A program made the position numbers and the translations under genes. 64,000 bases of DNA from Actinomycetales bacterium Actino_02 (GTDB lineage Bacteria > Actinomycetota > Actinomycetes > Propionibacteriales > Propionibacteriaceae): contig LUYM01000016.1 in assembly GCA_001603275.1 (NCBI GenBank), forward strand, positions 62,001 through 126,000. Direction: 5' to 3'. Shown in pieces: positions 48,567 through 56,052 of this stretch (position 1 is the first letter of the stretch; every line of letters starts with the position of its first letter). The notes under the pieces were generated by a model. It had not been told where the DNA came from. It searched no databases and saw nothing but the letters and a program-made list of their open reading frames with translations.

Positions 48567-48659
48567 CTGTCGGCGGCTCGTCCGGGCTGTTCCCAGCGGC
48601 CTCGGCAAAGCCCGCAGTAGCGCCCGGATCGCTGGAATTCAGGGGTCGGAACCACCGAT

Positions 48660-48689
48660 TTGGGGACCGCCCCTTTCGTGAGGTAGTCT
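48660..48689 (+). promoter_or_regulatory. Promoter of the tRNA-Thr/tRNA-Met/rpmG unit
   Basis: TTGGGG (48660-48665), 18-bp spacer, TAGTCT (48684-48689), 13 bp before tRNA-Thr. Confidence 0.55.
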
Positions 48690-48702
48690 CAACCGCTGTC
48701 CG

Positions 48703-48775
48703 GCCCCTATAGCTCAGTCGGCAGAGCGTCTCCATGGTAAGGAGAAGGTCTGCGGTTCGATTCCGCATGGGGGCT
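48703..48775 (+). tRNA. tRNA-Thr (GGT)
   Basis: 73 nt. Acceptor GCCCCTA (48703-48709) pairs with TGGGGGC (48768-48774), with one U-G pair; discriminator T. Anticodon stem TCTCC/GGAGA encloses loop ATGGTAA, giving anticodon GGT. D arm AGCTCAGTCGGCAGAGC and T arm TGCGGTTCGATTCCGCA are standard. CCA not encoded. Confidence 0.95.
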
Positions 48776-48831
48776 CTGCGTTCGGATTTACGGAGTTACC
48801 GCCCGTGTCCAGTGATGGAAGTCCGAACCGG

Positions 48832-48907
48832 GGCGGGATAGCTCAGGCGGTAGAGCAAGCGGCTCATAATCGCTGTGTCGCGGGTTCAAGTCCCGCTCCC
48901 GCTACCA
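48832..48907 (+). tRNA. tRNA-Met (CAT), elongator type
   Basis: 76 nt including an encoded CCA (48905-48907). Acceptor GGCGGGA (48832-48838) pairs with TCCCGCT (48897-48903), with a G-U first pair; discriminator A. Loop CTCATAA gives CAT. The anticodon stem lacks the three G-C pairs of initiator tRNA, so I call it elongator. Confidence 0.93.
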
Positions 48908-48942
48908 GCTAGCACCTAGCGAGTGAAAGAGAAGGAAGTCTG

Positions 48943-49113
48943 ATGGCCAAGAAGGCAGCCGACGTTCGGCCGAAGATCACCTTGGCGTGCACTCAGTGCA
49001 AGGAGCGCAACTACATCACCAAGAAGAACCGGCGTAACGACCCGGATCGCATGGAGTTGAAGAAGTTCTGCCCCAAGTGCCACCAGCACACCGCGCACCG
49101 CGAGACCCGCTGA
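48943..49113 (+). CDS. rpmG: 50S ribosomal protein L33
   Basis: 56 residues: [19 protein letters not shown], then [15 protein letters not shown] and a C-terminal [15 protein letters not shown]. Both CxxC pairs are present, so this is the zinc-binding (C+) form. AGAAGGAAG lies 6 nt before the ATG. It sits 35 bp after tRNA-Met, the usual actinobacterial order. Confidence 0.95.
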   Translation: MAKKAADVRPKITLACTQCKERNYITKKNRRNDPDRMELKKFCPKCHQHTAHRETR

Positions 49114-49127
49114 CCGTGCTCTCAACC

Positions 49128-49155
49128 AAGCCGCCCGTGAGTTCGCGGGCGGCTT
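49128..49155 (+). terminator. Terminator after rpmG
   Basis: 10-bp perfect stem AAGCCGCCCG (49128-49137) with CGGGCGGCTT (49146-49155), 8-nt loop, then CGTTGCG; the U-tract is weak. Confidence 0.7.
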
Positions 49156-49177
49156 CGTTGCGTCTACGGAGTCGGCG

Positions 49178-49615
49178 GTGACCTGGACCATTACCGACCG
49201 CGCCCAGCGGCTCGGCCTGATCCTTGTCGTGCTGGTCCTGATCGCGGCAGTGACGCCGATCCTGCTCGGCTCGACCTCACTGGTGCTGATGGCGGTGGCC
49301 GCCGTCAGCACGGTCTCGGCGTGGCGGTTCTCGCTGGCTCGGGTCGTCGAGGTGCAGATCGACGCCGATGGCATCACCAAGACTCTCGGTACCCGCAGCT
49401 GGCAGCTGAGCTGGAGCCAGCTGACCGTCGTCCGGTTCACCAGGTTCCTCGGCTCGGATCAGCTGCTGGTGGCCGCCGAACCGCTGCAGCACTGGTCGGC
49501 CTCCGATCGGCTCTTCCAGCTCGCTCCGGCCGGCTTTCGTGCCGTCCAGGTGCCGGCCGGACGCGTGGCCGAGGTGAAGGAACTGCTGGCCGCCCACGGC
49601 CTGACTCAGGGCTGA
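49178..49615 (+). CDS. Hypothetical membrane protein with PH-like domain
   Basis: 145 residues, GTG start. Two hydrophobic segments (about residues 12-32 and 33-50) precede a soluble beta-rich region: VEVQIDADGITKTLG...WSQLTVVRF...LFQLAPAGFRAVQVPAGRVAEVKELLAAHG. The layout of two helices followed by a bacterial PH-like domain is common in actinobacterial proteins of unknown role. I do not recognise a specific family. Confidence 0.65.
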   Translation: MTWTITDRAQRLGLILVVLVLIAAVTPILLGSTSLVLMAVAAVSTVSAWRFSLARVVEVQIDADGITKTLGTRSWQLSWSQLTVVRFTRFLGSDQLLVAAEPLQHWSASDRLFQLAPAGFRAVQVPAGRVAEVKELLAAHGLTQG

Positions 49616-49665
49616 CCGCAACGCAGCGCGGCGGTCGAGGATTCGGCAACCGCTAGCCTTTCCCC

Positions 49666-50091
49666 ATGCCGATCTCTGAGGCCCATGTCGGGCGCAGCTA
49701 CCCGGCCACCCCGCCCTACGAGGTGACCGGACCCAAGATCGCCGAGTTCGCCGCAGCGCTCGGCGACGCGGACAATCCGGCCTATCAGGGGACGGACGCG
49801 ATCGCGCCGCCGACCTTCGCGGTTGTGCTGGCCGGAGCCGCCTGGTCGTCCCTCTTCGGTGATCCCGAGTTGGGGCTGAGCCTGGCTCGCACCGTCCATG
49901 TCGATCAGCGATTCGACTGGACGCGTCCGCTGCGCCGCGGCGACGAGGTGACTGCGCAACTGCGGATCGAGAAGGTGCGGGTGCGGGGGGGCGCCGCCTT
50001 CATCACGATCGCTGTCGACCTGACCACCACCGCCGGCGAGCCGGTGGCCGTCGCTTCCTCGACACTGCTGCACCAGGAGGTGGCCCAGTGA
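49666..50091 (+). CDS. hadA: MaoC-like hydratase N-terminal type, HadA-like
   Basis: 141 residues, hot-dog fold. YEVTGPKIAEFAAALGDADNPAYQG and IAPPTFAVVL match the non-catalytic subunit of the HadAB (R)-3-hydroxyacyl dehydratase. It lacks the catalytic Asp/His pair, which its partner supplies. It overlaps hadB (GTGA), and the pair lies between rpmG and murB as in other actinobacteria. Whether it serves fatty-acid elongation here (no mycolate genes seen) is open. Confidence 0.8.
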   Translation: MPISEAHVGRSYPATPPYEVTGPKIAEFAAALGDADNPAYQGTDAIAPPTFAVVLAGAAWSSLFGDPELGLSLARTVHVDQRFDWTRPLRRGDEVTAQLRIEKVRVRGGAAFITIAVDLTTTAGEPVAVASSTLLHQEVAQ

Positions 50092-50492
50092 GCGCACAAC
50101 TGAGCCTCGGGCAGGTGCTGCCCGGCTTCACCGCCCAGCTGTCCCGCGCTGATCTGGTTCGCTATGCGGGAGCCTCGGGCGACTTCAACCCGATTCACTG
50201 GTCGGAGTCCGCGGCGGCGGCGCTGGGGCTGCCCACGGTGATCGCCCACGGCATGCTCACGATGGGACTGGCCCTGCGCGTTGTCACTGAGGTGACCGGC
50301 GATCCCGGGGCGGTCACCGGCTACTACGTCCGCTTCACCAAGCCCGTGCCGGTGCCCGAGGAGGGTGCCCAGGTGCACTTCTCCGGCGTTGTCACCGAGA
50401 TCAGCGAGGGCATCGCCAAGGTCTCGATTCAGGCAATGCTGGCCGACCAAGCGGTGCTGGGGGCAGCGGTGGCCGAGGTGCGCGTTGACTGA
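50088..50492 (+). CDS. hadB: MaoC-like dehydratase, HadB-like
   Basis: 134 residues, GTG start. The catalytic motif is YAGASGDFNPIHWSES with Asp and His, followed by HGMLTMGLALRVV. Forms a heterodimer with the HadA-like product and dehydrates 3-hydroxyacyl thioesters. Its end overlaps the murB start by 8 bp. Confidence 0.82.
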   Translation: MSAQLSLGQVLPGFTAQLSRADLVRYAGASGDFNPIHWSESAAAALGLPTVIAHGMLTMGLALRVVTEVTGDPGAVTGYYVRFTKPVPVPEEGAQVHFSGVVTEISEGIAKVSIQAMLADQAVLGAAVAEVRVD

Positions 50493-51537
50493 GCTGCTGG
50501 CAGCCCACACCACCTTCCGGATCGGCGGCCCGGCCGGCCGCTGGCTGGTGCCGCAGTCGGAAGCCGAACTGATTGCGGCGGTCGCGGACGCGGACGCGGC
50601 GGGCGAACCGCTGCTGATTCTCGGCGGTGGCTCGAATGTGCTGATCGGCGACGACGGGTTCCCGGGCACGGTGGTGCATACCGGTGGCCTGCGCGGATGG
50701 CAGATCGAGGACGTTGCCGCCTGTTCTGGTGCCTTCATCAACGTCGCGGCCGGCGAGCCGTGGGACGACCTGGTGGCCGCGGCGATCGCCCACGAGTGGG
50801 TGGGCATCGAGGCGCTGTCCGGGATCCCCGGATTGACCGGGGCCACTCCCATCCAGAACGTCGGTGCCTACGGGCAGGAGGTGGCGCAGACCATCGCCAG
50901 AGTCCGGGTCTACGACCGGGTCGAGCAGCGGGTGGTCACCCGCGGGCTGGCCGAGTGCCACTTCGGCTATCGGAACTCGGTGTTCAAAGCCATTCCGAAC
51001 CGTTTCGTCGTGCTGTCGGTCAGTTTCCAGTTCCGGCTCGGCAATCTGTCGGCACCGATCCGCTACGCCGAGTTGGCTCGTCGTCTTGGCGTCGCCGAGG
51101 GGGAGCGGGCACCACTGGCGCAGGTGCGCGAGGCCGTCCTGGCGTTGCGGCGAGGCAAGGGGATGGTGTCCGATCCGGCGGATCCGGACAGCTGGAGCGC
51201 GGGCAGTTTCTTCACCAATCCGGTGATCTCGGTCGAGCAGGCCGCGCAGTTGCCCGCCGACGCGCCCCGCTTCCCGCAACCGGACGGACGAGTGAAGACC
51301 AGCGCCGCCTGGCTGATCGAGCATGCCGGCTTCGGCAAGGGTTTCAGCGTCGGTGCGGCGCGAGTCTCGGCCAAACACAGCCTGGCCCTGGTCAACCCCG
51401 GCTCGGCTCGTGCCGCCGACGTGCTGGCCCTGGCTGGCGTGATTCGCGAGGGTGTCGAGGCCCGGTACGGTGTGCTGCTGGCGCCCGAACCGGTCCTGGT
51501 CGGAGTGTCTGTGAATGGTGAGGGTATTGGGCAGTGA
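50485..51537 (+). CDS. murB: UDP-N-acetylenolpyruvoylglucosamine reductase
   Basis: 350 residues from TTG 50485, with GAGG 6 nt upstream; no ATG or GTG fits the N-terminus (TELLAAHTTFRIGGPAG). FAD- and NADPH-dependent reduction of UDP-GlcNAc-enolpyruvate to UDP-MurNAc for peptidoglycan. Motifs: LGGGSNVLIGDDGFPG, GIPGLTGATPIQNVGAYGQE, FGYRNSVFK (type I Tyr loop), SAGSFFTNP with the catalytic Ser, KTSAAWLIEHAGFGKG and AKHSLALVN. Confidence 0.94.
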   Translation: MTELLAAHTTFRIGGPAGRWLVPQSEAELIAAVADADAAGEPLLILGGGSNVLIGDDGFPGTVVHTGGLRGWQIEDVAACSGAFINVAAGEPWDDLVAAAIAHEWVGIEALSGIPGLTGATPIQNVGAYGQEVAQTIARVRVYDRVEQRVVTRGLAECHFGYRNSVFKAIPNRFVVLSVSFQFRLGNLSAPIRYAELARRLGVAEGERAPLAQVREAVLALRRGKGMVSDPADPDSWSAGSFFTNPVISVEQAAQLPADAPRFPQPDGRVKTSAAWLIEHAGFGKGFSVGAARVSAKHSLALVNPGSARAADVLALAGVIREGVEARYGVLLAPEPVLVGVSVNGEGIGQ

Positions 51538-51551
51538 TCGGCCCGGCTCGG

Positions 51552-51581
51552 TTCGACTCACTTGGCTAAAACCCGTACACT
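51552..51581 (+). promoter_or_regulatory. Promoter of tRNA-Trp and secE
   Basis: TTCGAC (51552-51557), 18-bp spacer, TACACT (51576-51581). It lies about 70 bp before tRNA-Trp and 14 bp after murB. Confidence 0.5.
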
Positions 51582-51653
51582 CCTGTTCTTGGTGACTGCA
51601 CACCGGCTGGGCCATGCCCACAAGGCGAACCTGGTCGCAGTTGTCACCAACCA

Positions 51654-51726
<73 letters not shown>

Positions 51727-51791
51727 CTGTACTGGCGTTCGGCCGACGATCGCCAGTCATCACTGGAACTACGGAAGCGAAGGGCGACCAA

Positions 51792-52223
51792 GTGGCCGAA
51801 GATGCGGACAAGGCTGAAGCCGACGTCCCTGCCGACGCTGCGGCTGAGGATCTGGAGGCCGCCGAGCTGACTGAGGTCGATGCGACCGACGTCGACGAGG
51901 CAGAGCTCACCGAATCCGAGCGGGTGGCCATGGCAGCCGTCGCTGCCCGTCCAGTGCGTAAGCAGGCTGCGGAAGGCGCGGATGGCAAGGGCCACGCGAC
52001 TCCGAAGCGGCGTCGGCGCAACCCCGAGGACCTCGAACAGCGGGCCAATCCGGCCGAGTTCGTACAGGAGTCCGTTGCGGAGTTGAAGAAGGTTGTCTGG
52101 CCGACTCCGAGCCAGTTGCAGCAGTACTTCATCGTGGTGCTGGTCTTCGTGCTGATCATGATTGCGATCGTGGCGCTGTTCGACGTCGTGTTCGGCGCCG
52201 GAATGCTGAAGATCTTCGGCTGA
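51792..52223 (+). CDS. secE: Preprotein translocase subunit SecE
   Basis: 143 residues, GTG start. Long acidic Ala/Glu/Asp-rich N-terminus (about 60 residues), a basic stretch KRRRRNPEDLEQ, then the SecE core: FVQESVAELKKVVWPTPSQL and one hydrophobic helix. Part of the SecYEG channel. The extended N-terminal tail is the actinobacterial form. Confidence 0.95.
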   Translation: MAEDADKAEADVPADAAAEDLEAAELTEVDATDVDEAELTESERVAMAAVAARPVRKQAAEGADGKGHATPKRRRRNPEDLEQRANPAEFVQESVAELKKVVWPTPSQLQQYFIVVLVFVLIMIAIVALFDVVFGAGMLKIFG

Positions 52224-52240
52224 GTGAGGAAGCGAGAACT

Positions 52241-53044
52241 GTGACGACTGACGAGAATCTGCCGAGCGACGACTTCGAGATCGATCTGGGCCTGCCCGAG
52301 ACTTCCGCTGGCGATGACCTGGACCTGAACCTCGACTTCGGTCAGGACACTGACACCACCGATGCGGAGATCCTGGCCAATCTGACGGCCGTCGAGCCGG
52401 AGGCTGAGCCGGAGCCGGTGGCTCTGGACGCCGACGAGGAGGCTGTCCTGGAGCAGCTTCGTCAGGAGCTGCGCGGCCAGGTCGGCGACTGGTACGTGAT
52501 CCACACCTACTCAGGCATGGAGAACCGGGTCAAGCAGAACCTGGACAACCGGGTGAAGACCTTGGGCATGGAGGATTACATCTACGAGGCCGTCGTGCCG
52601 ACCGAAGAGGTGATCGAGACCCGTAACGGGACCCGCAAGGCGGTCACCCGGACGGTGCTGCCCGGCTATGTGCTGGTCCGGATGGAACTGACCGACGCCT
52701 CGTGGGCCGCAGTTCGGCACACTCCGTCGGTCACCGGTTTCGTGGCTCACGCCAACGCTCCGGTTCCGCTGAGCCTGGAAGAGGTCGAGAAGATGCTGGC
52801 TCCCGCGGCTTTGGCCCGGGCTGCGGCGGCGTCCACCGGCACCACGCGGCGCAGCACCAAGAAGATCGAGATTGCGGACTTCAACGTCGGCGACTCGGTC
52901 ATGGTCACTTCCGGCCCGTTCGCCGGAGTGCACGCCACCATCACCGAGATCAACGCCAACAGCCAGCGGCTCAAGGCGCTGGTCGAGATCCTCGGCCGGG
53001 AGACCCCGGTCGACCTGACGCTCAGCCAGATCCAGAAGGTCTAG
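52241..53044 (+). CDS. nusG: Transcription termination/antitermination protein NusG
   Basis: 267 residues, GTG start. An acidic N-terminal extension of about 80 residues precedes the NGN domain (GDWYVIHTYSGMENRVKQNL, VLPGYVLVRM, VRHTPSVTGFV) and the C-terminal KOW domain (NVGDSVMVTSGPFAGVHATI). Binds RNA polymerase and couples to ribosome or Rho. Confidence 0.95.
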   Translation: MTTDENLPSDDFEIDLGLPETSAGDDLDLNLDFGQDTDTTDAEILANLTAVEPEAEPEPVALDADEEAVLEQLRQELRGQVGDWYVIHTYSGMENRVKQNLDNRVKTLGMEDYIYEAVVPTEEVIETRNGTRKAVTRTVLPGYVLVRMELTDASWAAVRHTPSVTGFVAHANAPVPLSLEEVEKMLAPAALARAAAASTGTTRRSTKKIEIADFNVGDSVMVTSGPFAGVHATITEINANSQRLKALVEILGRETPVDLTLSQIQKV

Positions 53045-53113
53045 GCGAGAACCGGACGGCCTGCCCGGGCCGCTCGGAAGTAGTGACAACCAACCAAGAA
53101 GGACCCACTAGTT

Positions 53114-53545
53114 ATGCCTCCCAAGAAGAAGGTCGCCGCCATTGTCAAGGTGGCACTGAACGCTGGTGCGGCTACTCCTGCTCCGCCGGTCGGTACCGCG
53201 CTCGGTCCGCACGGCGTGAACATCATGGAGTTCTGCAAGCGGTACAACGCCGAGACCGAGGCCCAGCGCGGCAACGTGATCCCGGTGGAGATCACGATCT
53301 ACGAGGATCGCACCTTCACCTTCATCACCAAGACCCCGCCGGCCGCCGAGCTGATCAAGAAGGCAGCCGGGATCAAGAGCGGCTCCGCTCGTCCGCACAA
53401 GGACAAGGTCGCCACTCTGAATGCCGACCAGGTTCGCGAGATCGCGCAGGTCAAGCTGCCCGACCTCAACGCCAACGACATCGACGCGGCCATGAAGATC
53501 GTGGCCGGCACCGCCCGTTCCATGGGCGTCAACGTCGAGCTCTGA
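53114..53545 (+). CDS. rplK: 50S ribosomal protein L11
   Basis: 143 residues. [21 protein letters not shown] is the N-terminal domain with the prolines at the thiostrepton site; the C-terminal domain reads [22 protein letters not shown] and binds 23S rRNA. A GAAGGA ribosome site lies 11-16 nt upstream. It is 69 bp after nusG. Confidence 0.97.
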   Translation: MPPKKKVAAIVKVALNAGAATPAPPVGTALGPHGVNIMEFCKRYNAETEAQRGNVIPVEITIYEDRTFTFITKTPPAAELIKKAAGIKSGSARPHKDKVATLNADQVREIAQVKLPDLNANDIDAAMKIVAGTARSMGVNVEL

Positions 53546-53633
53546 TTCACCCCATCCATCCAGTGGCAGGGTTCGCACCCGGACCACGACTGGCACCCGG
53601 CCCATCCGAGGGCCGCACGACAAGGAGACCAGC

Positions 53634-54335
53634 ATGAAGCGAAGCAAGGCCTATCGGGCCGCAGCCGAAACCATCGACGCCGACCAGCTCTACAGCCCTG
53701 AGGCTGCGCTGGCTCTGGTGAAGAAGGGTGCCTCGGCCAAGTTTGACGAAACCGTCGAGGTCGCGATGCGGCTCGGCGTCGATCCGCGCAAGGCGGACCA
53801 GATGGTCCGCGGCACGGTGAACCTTCCCAACGGCACTGGCAAGACGGCACGGGTCCTCGTCTTCGCCACCGGCGAGAAGGCCGCTGAGGCCCTCGCTGCG
53901 GGTGCCGATGAGGTCGGCGACGACGAGCTGATCGACAAGGTATCCAAGGGTTACCTCGACTTCGACGCAGTGGTGGCCACCCCCGACCTGATGGGCAAGG
54001 TCGGACGGCTGGGCCGAGTGCTCGGTCCGCGTGGTCTGATGCCGAACCCCAAGACCGGCACGGTCACCGTCGACGTGGCCAAGGCCGTGTCCGACATCAA
54101 GGGCGGCAAGATCGAGTTCCGGGTCGACCGGCACGCGAACCTGAGCTTCATCATCGGCAAGGCGTCGTTCTCCGAGCAGCAGCTCGCCGAGAACTACTTC
54201 GCCGCCCTCGACGAGGTGCTGCGGCTCAAGCCGAGCGCGTCCAAGGGCCGCTACATCAAGAAGATCACCACGGCCTCGACCATGGGTCCTGGCGTCGGTG
54301 TGGATCCGACTCGGGTGCGTCCTTCCGCTGAGTGA
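53634..54335 (+). CDS. rplA: 50S ribosomal protein L1
   Basis: 233 residues. [14 protein letters not shown] start, [45 protein letters not shown] and the C-terminal [15 protein letters not shown] are characteristic. In many bacteria L1 represses its own L11-L1 mRNA; I see no clear copy of its binding loop here. Confidence 0.97.
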   Translation: MKRSKAYRAAAETIDADQLYSPEAALALVKKGASAKFDETVEVAMRLGVDPRKADQMVRGTVNLPNGTGKTARVLVFATGEKAAEALAAGADEVGDDELIDKVSKGYLDFDAVVATPDLMGKVGRLGRVLGPRGLMPNPKTGTVTVDVAKAVSDIKGGKIEFRVDRHANLSFIIGKASFSEQQLAENYFAALDEVLRLKPSASKGRYIKKITTASTMGPGVGVDPTRVRPSAE

Positions 54336-54349
54336 TTCTCGACATGCTG

Positions 54350-54386
54350 ACGGCCGGTCCTCCGCAAGGGAGGGCCGGCCGTTGCG
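54350..54386 (+). terminator. Terminator after rplA
   Basis: 14-bp stem: ACGGCCGGTCCTCC (54350-54363) against GGAGGGCCGGCCGT (54369-54382), loop about 5 nt, then TGCGTTT. Ends the L11-L1 transcript before the rplJ promoter. Confidence 0.8.
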
Positions 54387-54400
54387 TTTGGGTTCTCGAT

Positions 54401-54430
54401 TTGGTGGCAACCTGGCGGACACCGTAGAAT
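54401..54430 (+). promoter_or_regulatory. Promoter of rplJL
   Basis: TTGGTG (54401-54406), 18-bp spacer, TAGAAT (54425-54430). Directly upstream of the L10 leader. Confidence 0.65.
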
Positions 54431-54436
54431 CAACGA

Positions 54437-54598
54437 AGCCAAAGACCGCTGGTGCAGTCCTGAGTGATCAGGGCAGGTAAATCCCGCGCAGGTGAAACGT
54501 GAGTCACTTCTTCGAAGTCGTCCCCGGTCGCCTGCGCACCGGGGTTTTTCTTTTGCCAGTGTTCAGCGGCGAATCTGACAGATGTGGGAAGGAGACTC
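54437..54598 (+). ncRNA. Ribosomal protein L10 leader (autoregulatory mRNA leader with attenuator)
   Basis: The untranslated rplJ leader holds a terminator hairpin, CCCCGGT (54522-54528) with ACCGGGG (54538-54544) followed by T5, well before the gene. Its loop contains CCTGCGC (54531-54537), an exact complement of GCGCAGG at 54486-54492, so an antiterminator can form instead. This mutually exclusive pairing is how L10 leaders sense free L10(L12)4. AAGGAG precedes the ATG at 54599. Confidence 0.75.
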
Positions 54599-55186
54599 AT
54601 GGCGAGGCCGGACAAGGCAGCCTCCGTTGCAGAGCTGACTGAGCAGTTCACCAGTTCTGCAGCCGCTGTGCTGACCGAGTACCGCGGACTCACCGTCAAG
54701 GACCTCAAGGCACTGCGCCGGTCCCTGGGTGAGGATGCCACCTACGCTGTGACGAAGAACACGCTGACCACGATCGCTGCTCGCGAAGCGGGCATCGAAG
54801 GCCTCGAGGACACCCTCGCCGGCCCGACGGCGATCGCCTTCATTCGCGGTGACGTTGCCACCGTGGCCAAGGGACTGCGTGACTTCGCCAAGGCGAACCC
54901 GCTTCTGGTGATCAAGGGCGGTGTCATGGACGGTCGCGTCCTGGACGCCGATTCGGTCAAGAAGTTGGCCGATCTGGAATCCCGCGAGGTGCTGCTGGCC
55001 AAGCTGGCCGGTGCCATGAACGGGAATCTGGCCAAGGCGGTCGGCCTCTTTGCCGCTCCGCTTTCGGCGGCCGCTCGTGCGATGGACGCACTCAAGACCC
55101 AGAAGCCCGCCGGGGATGCCCCGGCAACCGATGCAGCTGCCGCTGCTGAGGCCACCACCGACGCGGCTGACGCTGCATCCGAGTAA
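54599..55186 (+). CDS. rplJ: 50S ribosomal protein L10
   Basis: 195 residues from ATG 54599; GGAAGGAG lies 5 nt upstream, and an in-frame GTG at 54584 would overlap that site. [28 protein letters not shown] and [21 protein letters not shown] (parts: [18 protein letters not shown]) are the L10 core; the C-terminal helix carries L12 dimers and ends in an Ala-rich tail. Confidence 0.96.
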   Translation: MARPDKAASVAELTEQFTSSAAAVLTEYRGLTVKDLKALRRSLGEDATYAVTKNTLTTIAAREAGIEGLEDTLAGPTAIAFIRGDVATVAKGLRDFAKANPLLVIKGGVMDGRVLDADSVKKLADLESREVLLAKLAGAMNGNLAKAVGLFAAPLSAAARAMDALKTQKPAGDAPATDAAAAAEATTDAADAASE

Positions 55187-55203
55187 GAGAAAGGAAGCCG
55201 ATA

Positions 55204-55596
55204 ATGGCAAAGCTCACCACTGACGAGCTCCTTGAGGCATTCAAGGAGATGACCCTGATCGAGCTCTCCGAGTTCGTGAAGCTGTTCGAGGACACCTTCG
55301 GTGTCACCGCTGCCGCTCCGGTGGCCGTGGCCGCCGCTGCCGCCCCGGCCGCTGCCGGCGAGGCCGCTGCTGAGGAAGAGGTCAGCAACGAGGTCGACGT
55401 GATCCTCGACTCCGCTGGCGACAAGAAGATCCAGGTCATCAAGGAGGTGCGCGCTCTCACCAACCTGGGCCTGAAGGAGGCCAAGGATCTGGTCGAGGCC
55501 GCTCCGAAGCCGGTCCTGGAGAAGGTTGCCCGCGACGTGGCCGCCAAGGCCAAGGAGGCCCTCGAGGCCGCCGGCGCCGCTGTCACCATCAAGTGA
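55204..55596 (+). CDS. rplL: 50S ribosomal protein L7/L12
   Basis: 130 residues: N-terminal dimerisation helices ([21 protein letters not shown]), an Ala-rich hinge at about residues 36-55, and the C-terminal domain with [20 protein letters not shown] that recruits elongation factors. Starts 17 bp after rplJ with AAGGAAG upstream. Confidence 0.97.
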   Translation: MAKLTTDELLEAFKEMTLIELSEFVKLFEDTFGVTAAAPVAVAAAAAPAAAGEAAAEEEVSNEVDVILDSAGDKKIQVIKEVRALTNLGLKEAKDLVEAAPKPVLEKVARDVAAKAKEALEAAGAAVTIK

Positions 55597-55624
55597 CGCT
55601 TTAGGCTCCAGCACAGCAGTACCG

Positions 55625-55660
55625 CACTGGCGGCAGTCCCTTCCGGGGCTGCCGCCAGTG
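55625..55660 (+). terminator. Hairpin after rplL, likely terminator
   Basis: 12-bp perfect stem CACTGGCGGCAG (55625-55636) with CTGCCGCCAGTG (55649-55660), 12-nt loop. No U-tract follows, so it may rely on Rho or act as an RNA-stabilising end. Confidence 0.6.
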
Positions 55661-55698
55661 GCATGTCCGGGGGTTCGTCGAGGTGCGAGCGGAAAAGC

Positions 55699-55733
55699 AG
55701 AAGGGCGACAACTCAATGAGTTGTCGCCCTTCT
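55699..55733 (-). terminator. Terminator of the small secreted-peptide gene
   Basis: A perfect inverted repeat with 17-bp arms (55699-55715 and 55717-55733) around one central base. On the minus strand it is followed by GCTTTTCC, an intrinsic-terminator-like T-run; on the plus strand no T-run follows. It lies 57 bp beyond the stop of the peptide gene at 55790, and could also stop plus-strand read-through from rplL. Confidence 0.75.
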
Positions 55734-55789
55734 GACTCTACCGGGGGTGGGTTTTATCAGTAGGTCAAGTATGTGATGTGGAGGGGGCC

Positions 55790-55948
55790 TCAGCCCTTCT
55801 GCGGCCAGTTGCCCTGACCGGCGGTGGAAACGGTGGTGCCGCCACCAATGCGGCCACCGGCGTTGTCGCTCGATACGACACTGAGCGGCAGAACCGCGAG
55901 TGCCCCAGCGACTGCCACTGCTGCGACGATCTTACGAACGATACCCAT
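55790..55948 (-). CDS. Small secreted peptide precursor (52 aa), candidate signalling peptide
   Basis: A 52-residue frame from ATG 55948 to TGA 55790, with AAGGGG 6 nt upstream of the start. The N-terminus is MGIVRKIVAAVAVAGALAVL: two basic residues then a hydrophobic core of about 17, a textbook Sec signal peptide, with possible cleavage near VVSSDNA. The remainder is about 25 residues, Gly/Thr/Ser-rich, ending GQGNWPQKG. It has its own promoter (exact TTGACA -35) and terminator. It is divergent from the HTH-TPR regulator 104 bp away, with a dyad between. I do not recognise the family. By architecture it resembles the exported pro-peptides of RRNPP systems. A secreted antimicrobial or structural peptide is the alternative. 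Confidence 0.72.
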   Translation of the reverse strand: MGIVRKIVAAVAVAGALAVLPLSVVSSDNAGGRIGGGTTVSTAGQGNWPQKG

Positions 55949-55983
55949 CCTGGGCCCCTTCCCTGAGGATTGCTTAAAGGAAC

Positions 55984-56011
55984 AGTACAGACTAGTTGAC
56001 TAGCTTGTCAA
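55984..56011 (-). promoter_or_regulatory. Promoter of the peptide gene
   Basis: Read on the minus strand: TTGACA (complement of 56006-56011), 16-bp spacer, TGTACT (complement of 55984-55989), leaving a leader of about 30 nt before the ATG. The -35 box lies inside the left half of the dyad at 56004-56022, so a bound regulator should block or contact RNA polymerase. Confidence 0.6.
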
Positions 56012-56022
56012 GATTTGACAAG
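55991..56022. promoter_or_regulatory. Operator-like dyads between peptide gene and regulator
   Basis: CTTGTCAA (56004-56011) and TTGACAAG (56015-56022) are exact reverse complements separated by GAT. Immediately left lies a second dyad, CTAGT-TG-ACTAG (55992-56003). The whole stretch is AT-rich relative to its surroundings. XRE-family repressors bind dyads of this size; assignment to the adjacent HTH protein is inference. Confidence 0.65.
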
Positions 56023-56052
56023 GTTCCTGTCGAGTTGGAGATCGGAGGTCGA

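Noticed and set aside
55778-55966. 62-codon plus-strand frame opposite the small peptide gene
   Set aside because: No ribosome site or promoter on this strand and Cys/His-rich nonsense. The minus-strand frame has a signal peptide, ribosome site, promoter and terminator.
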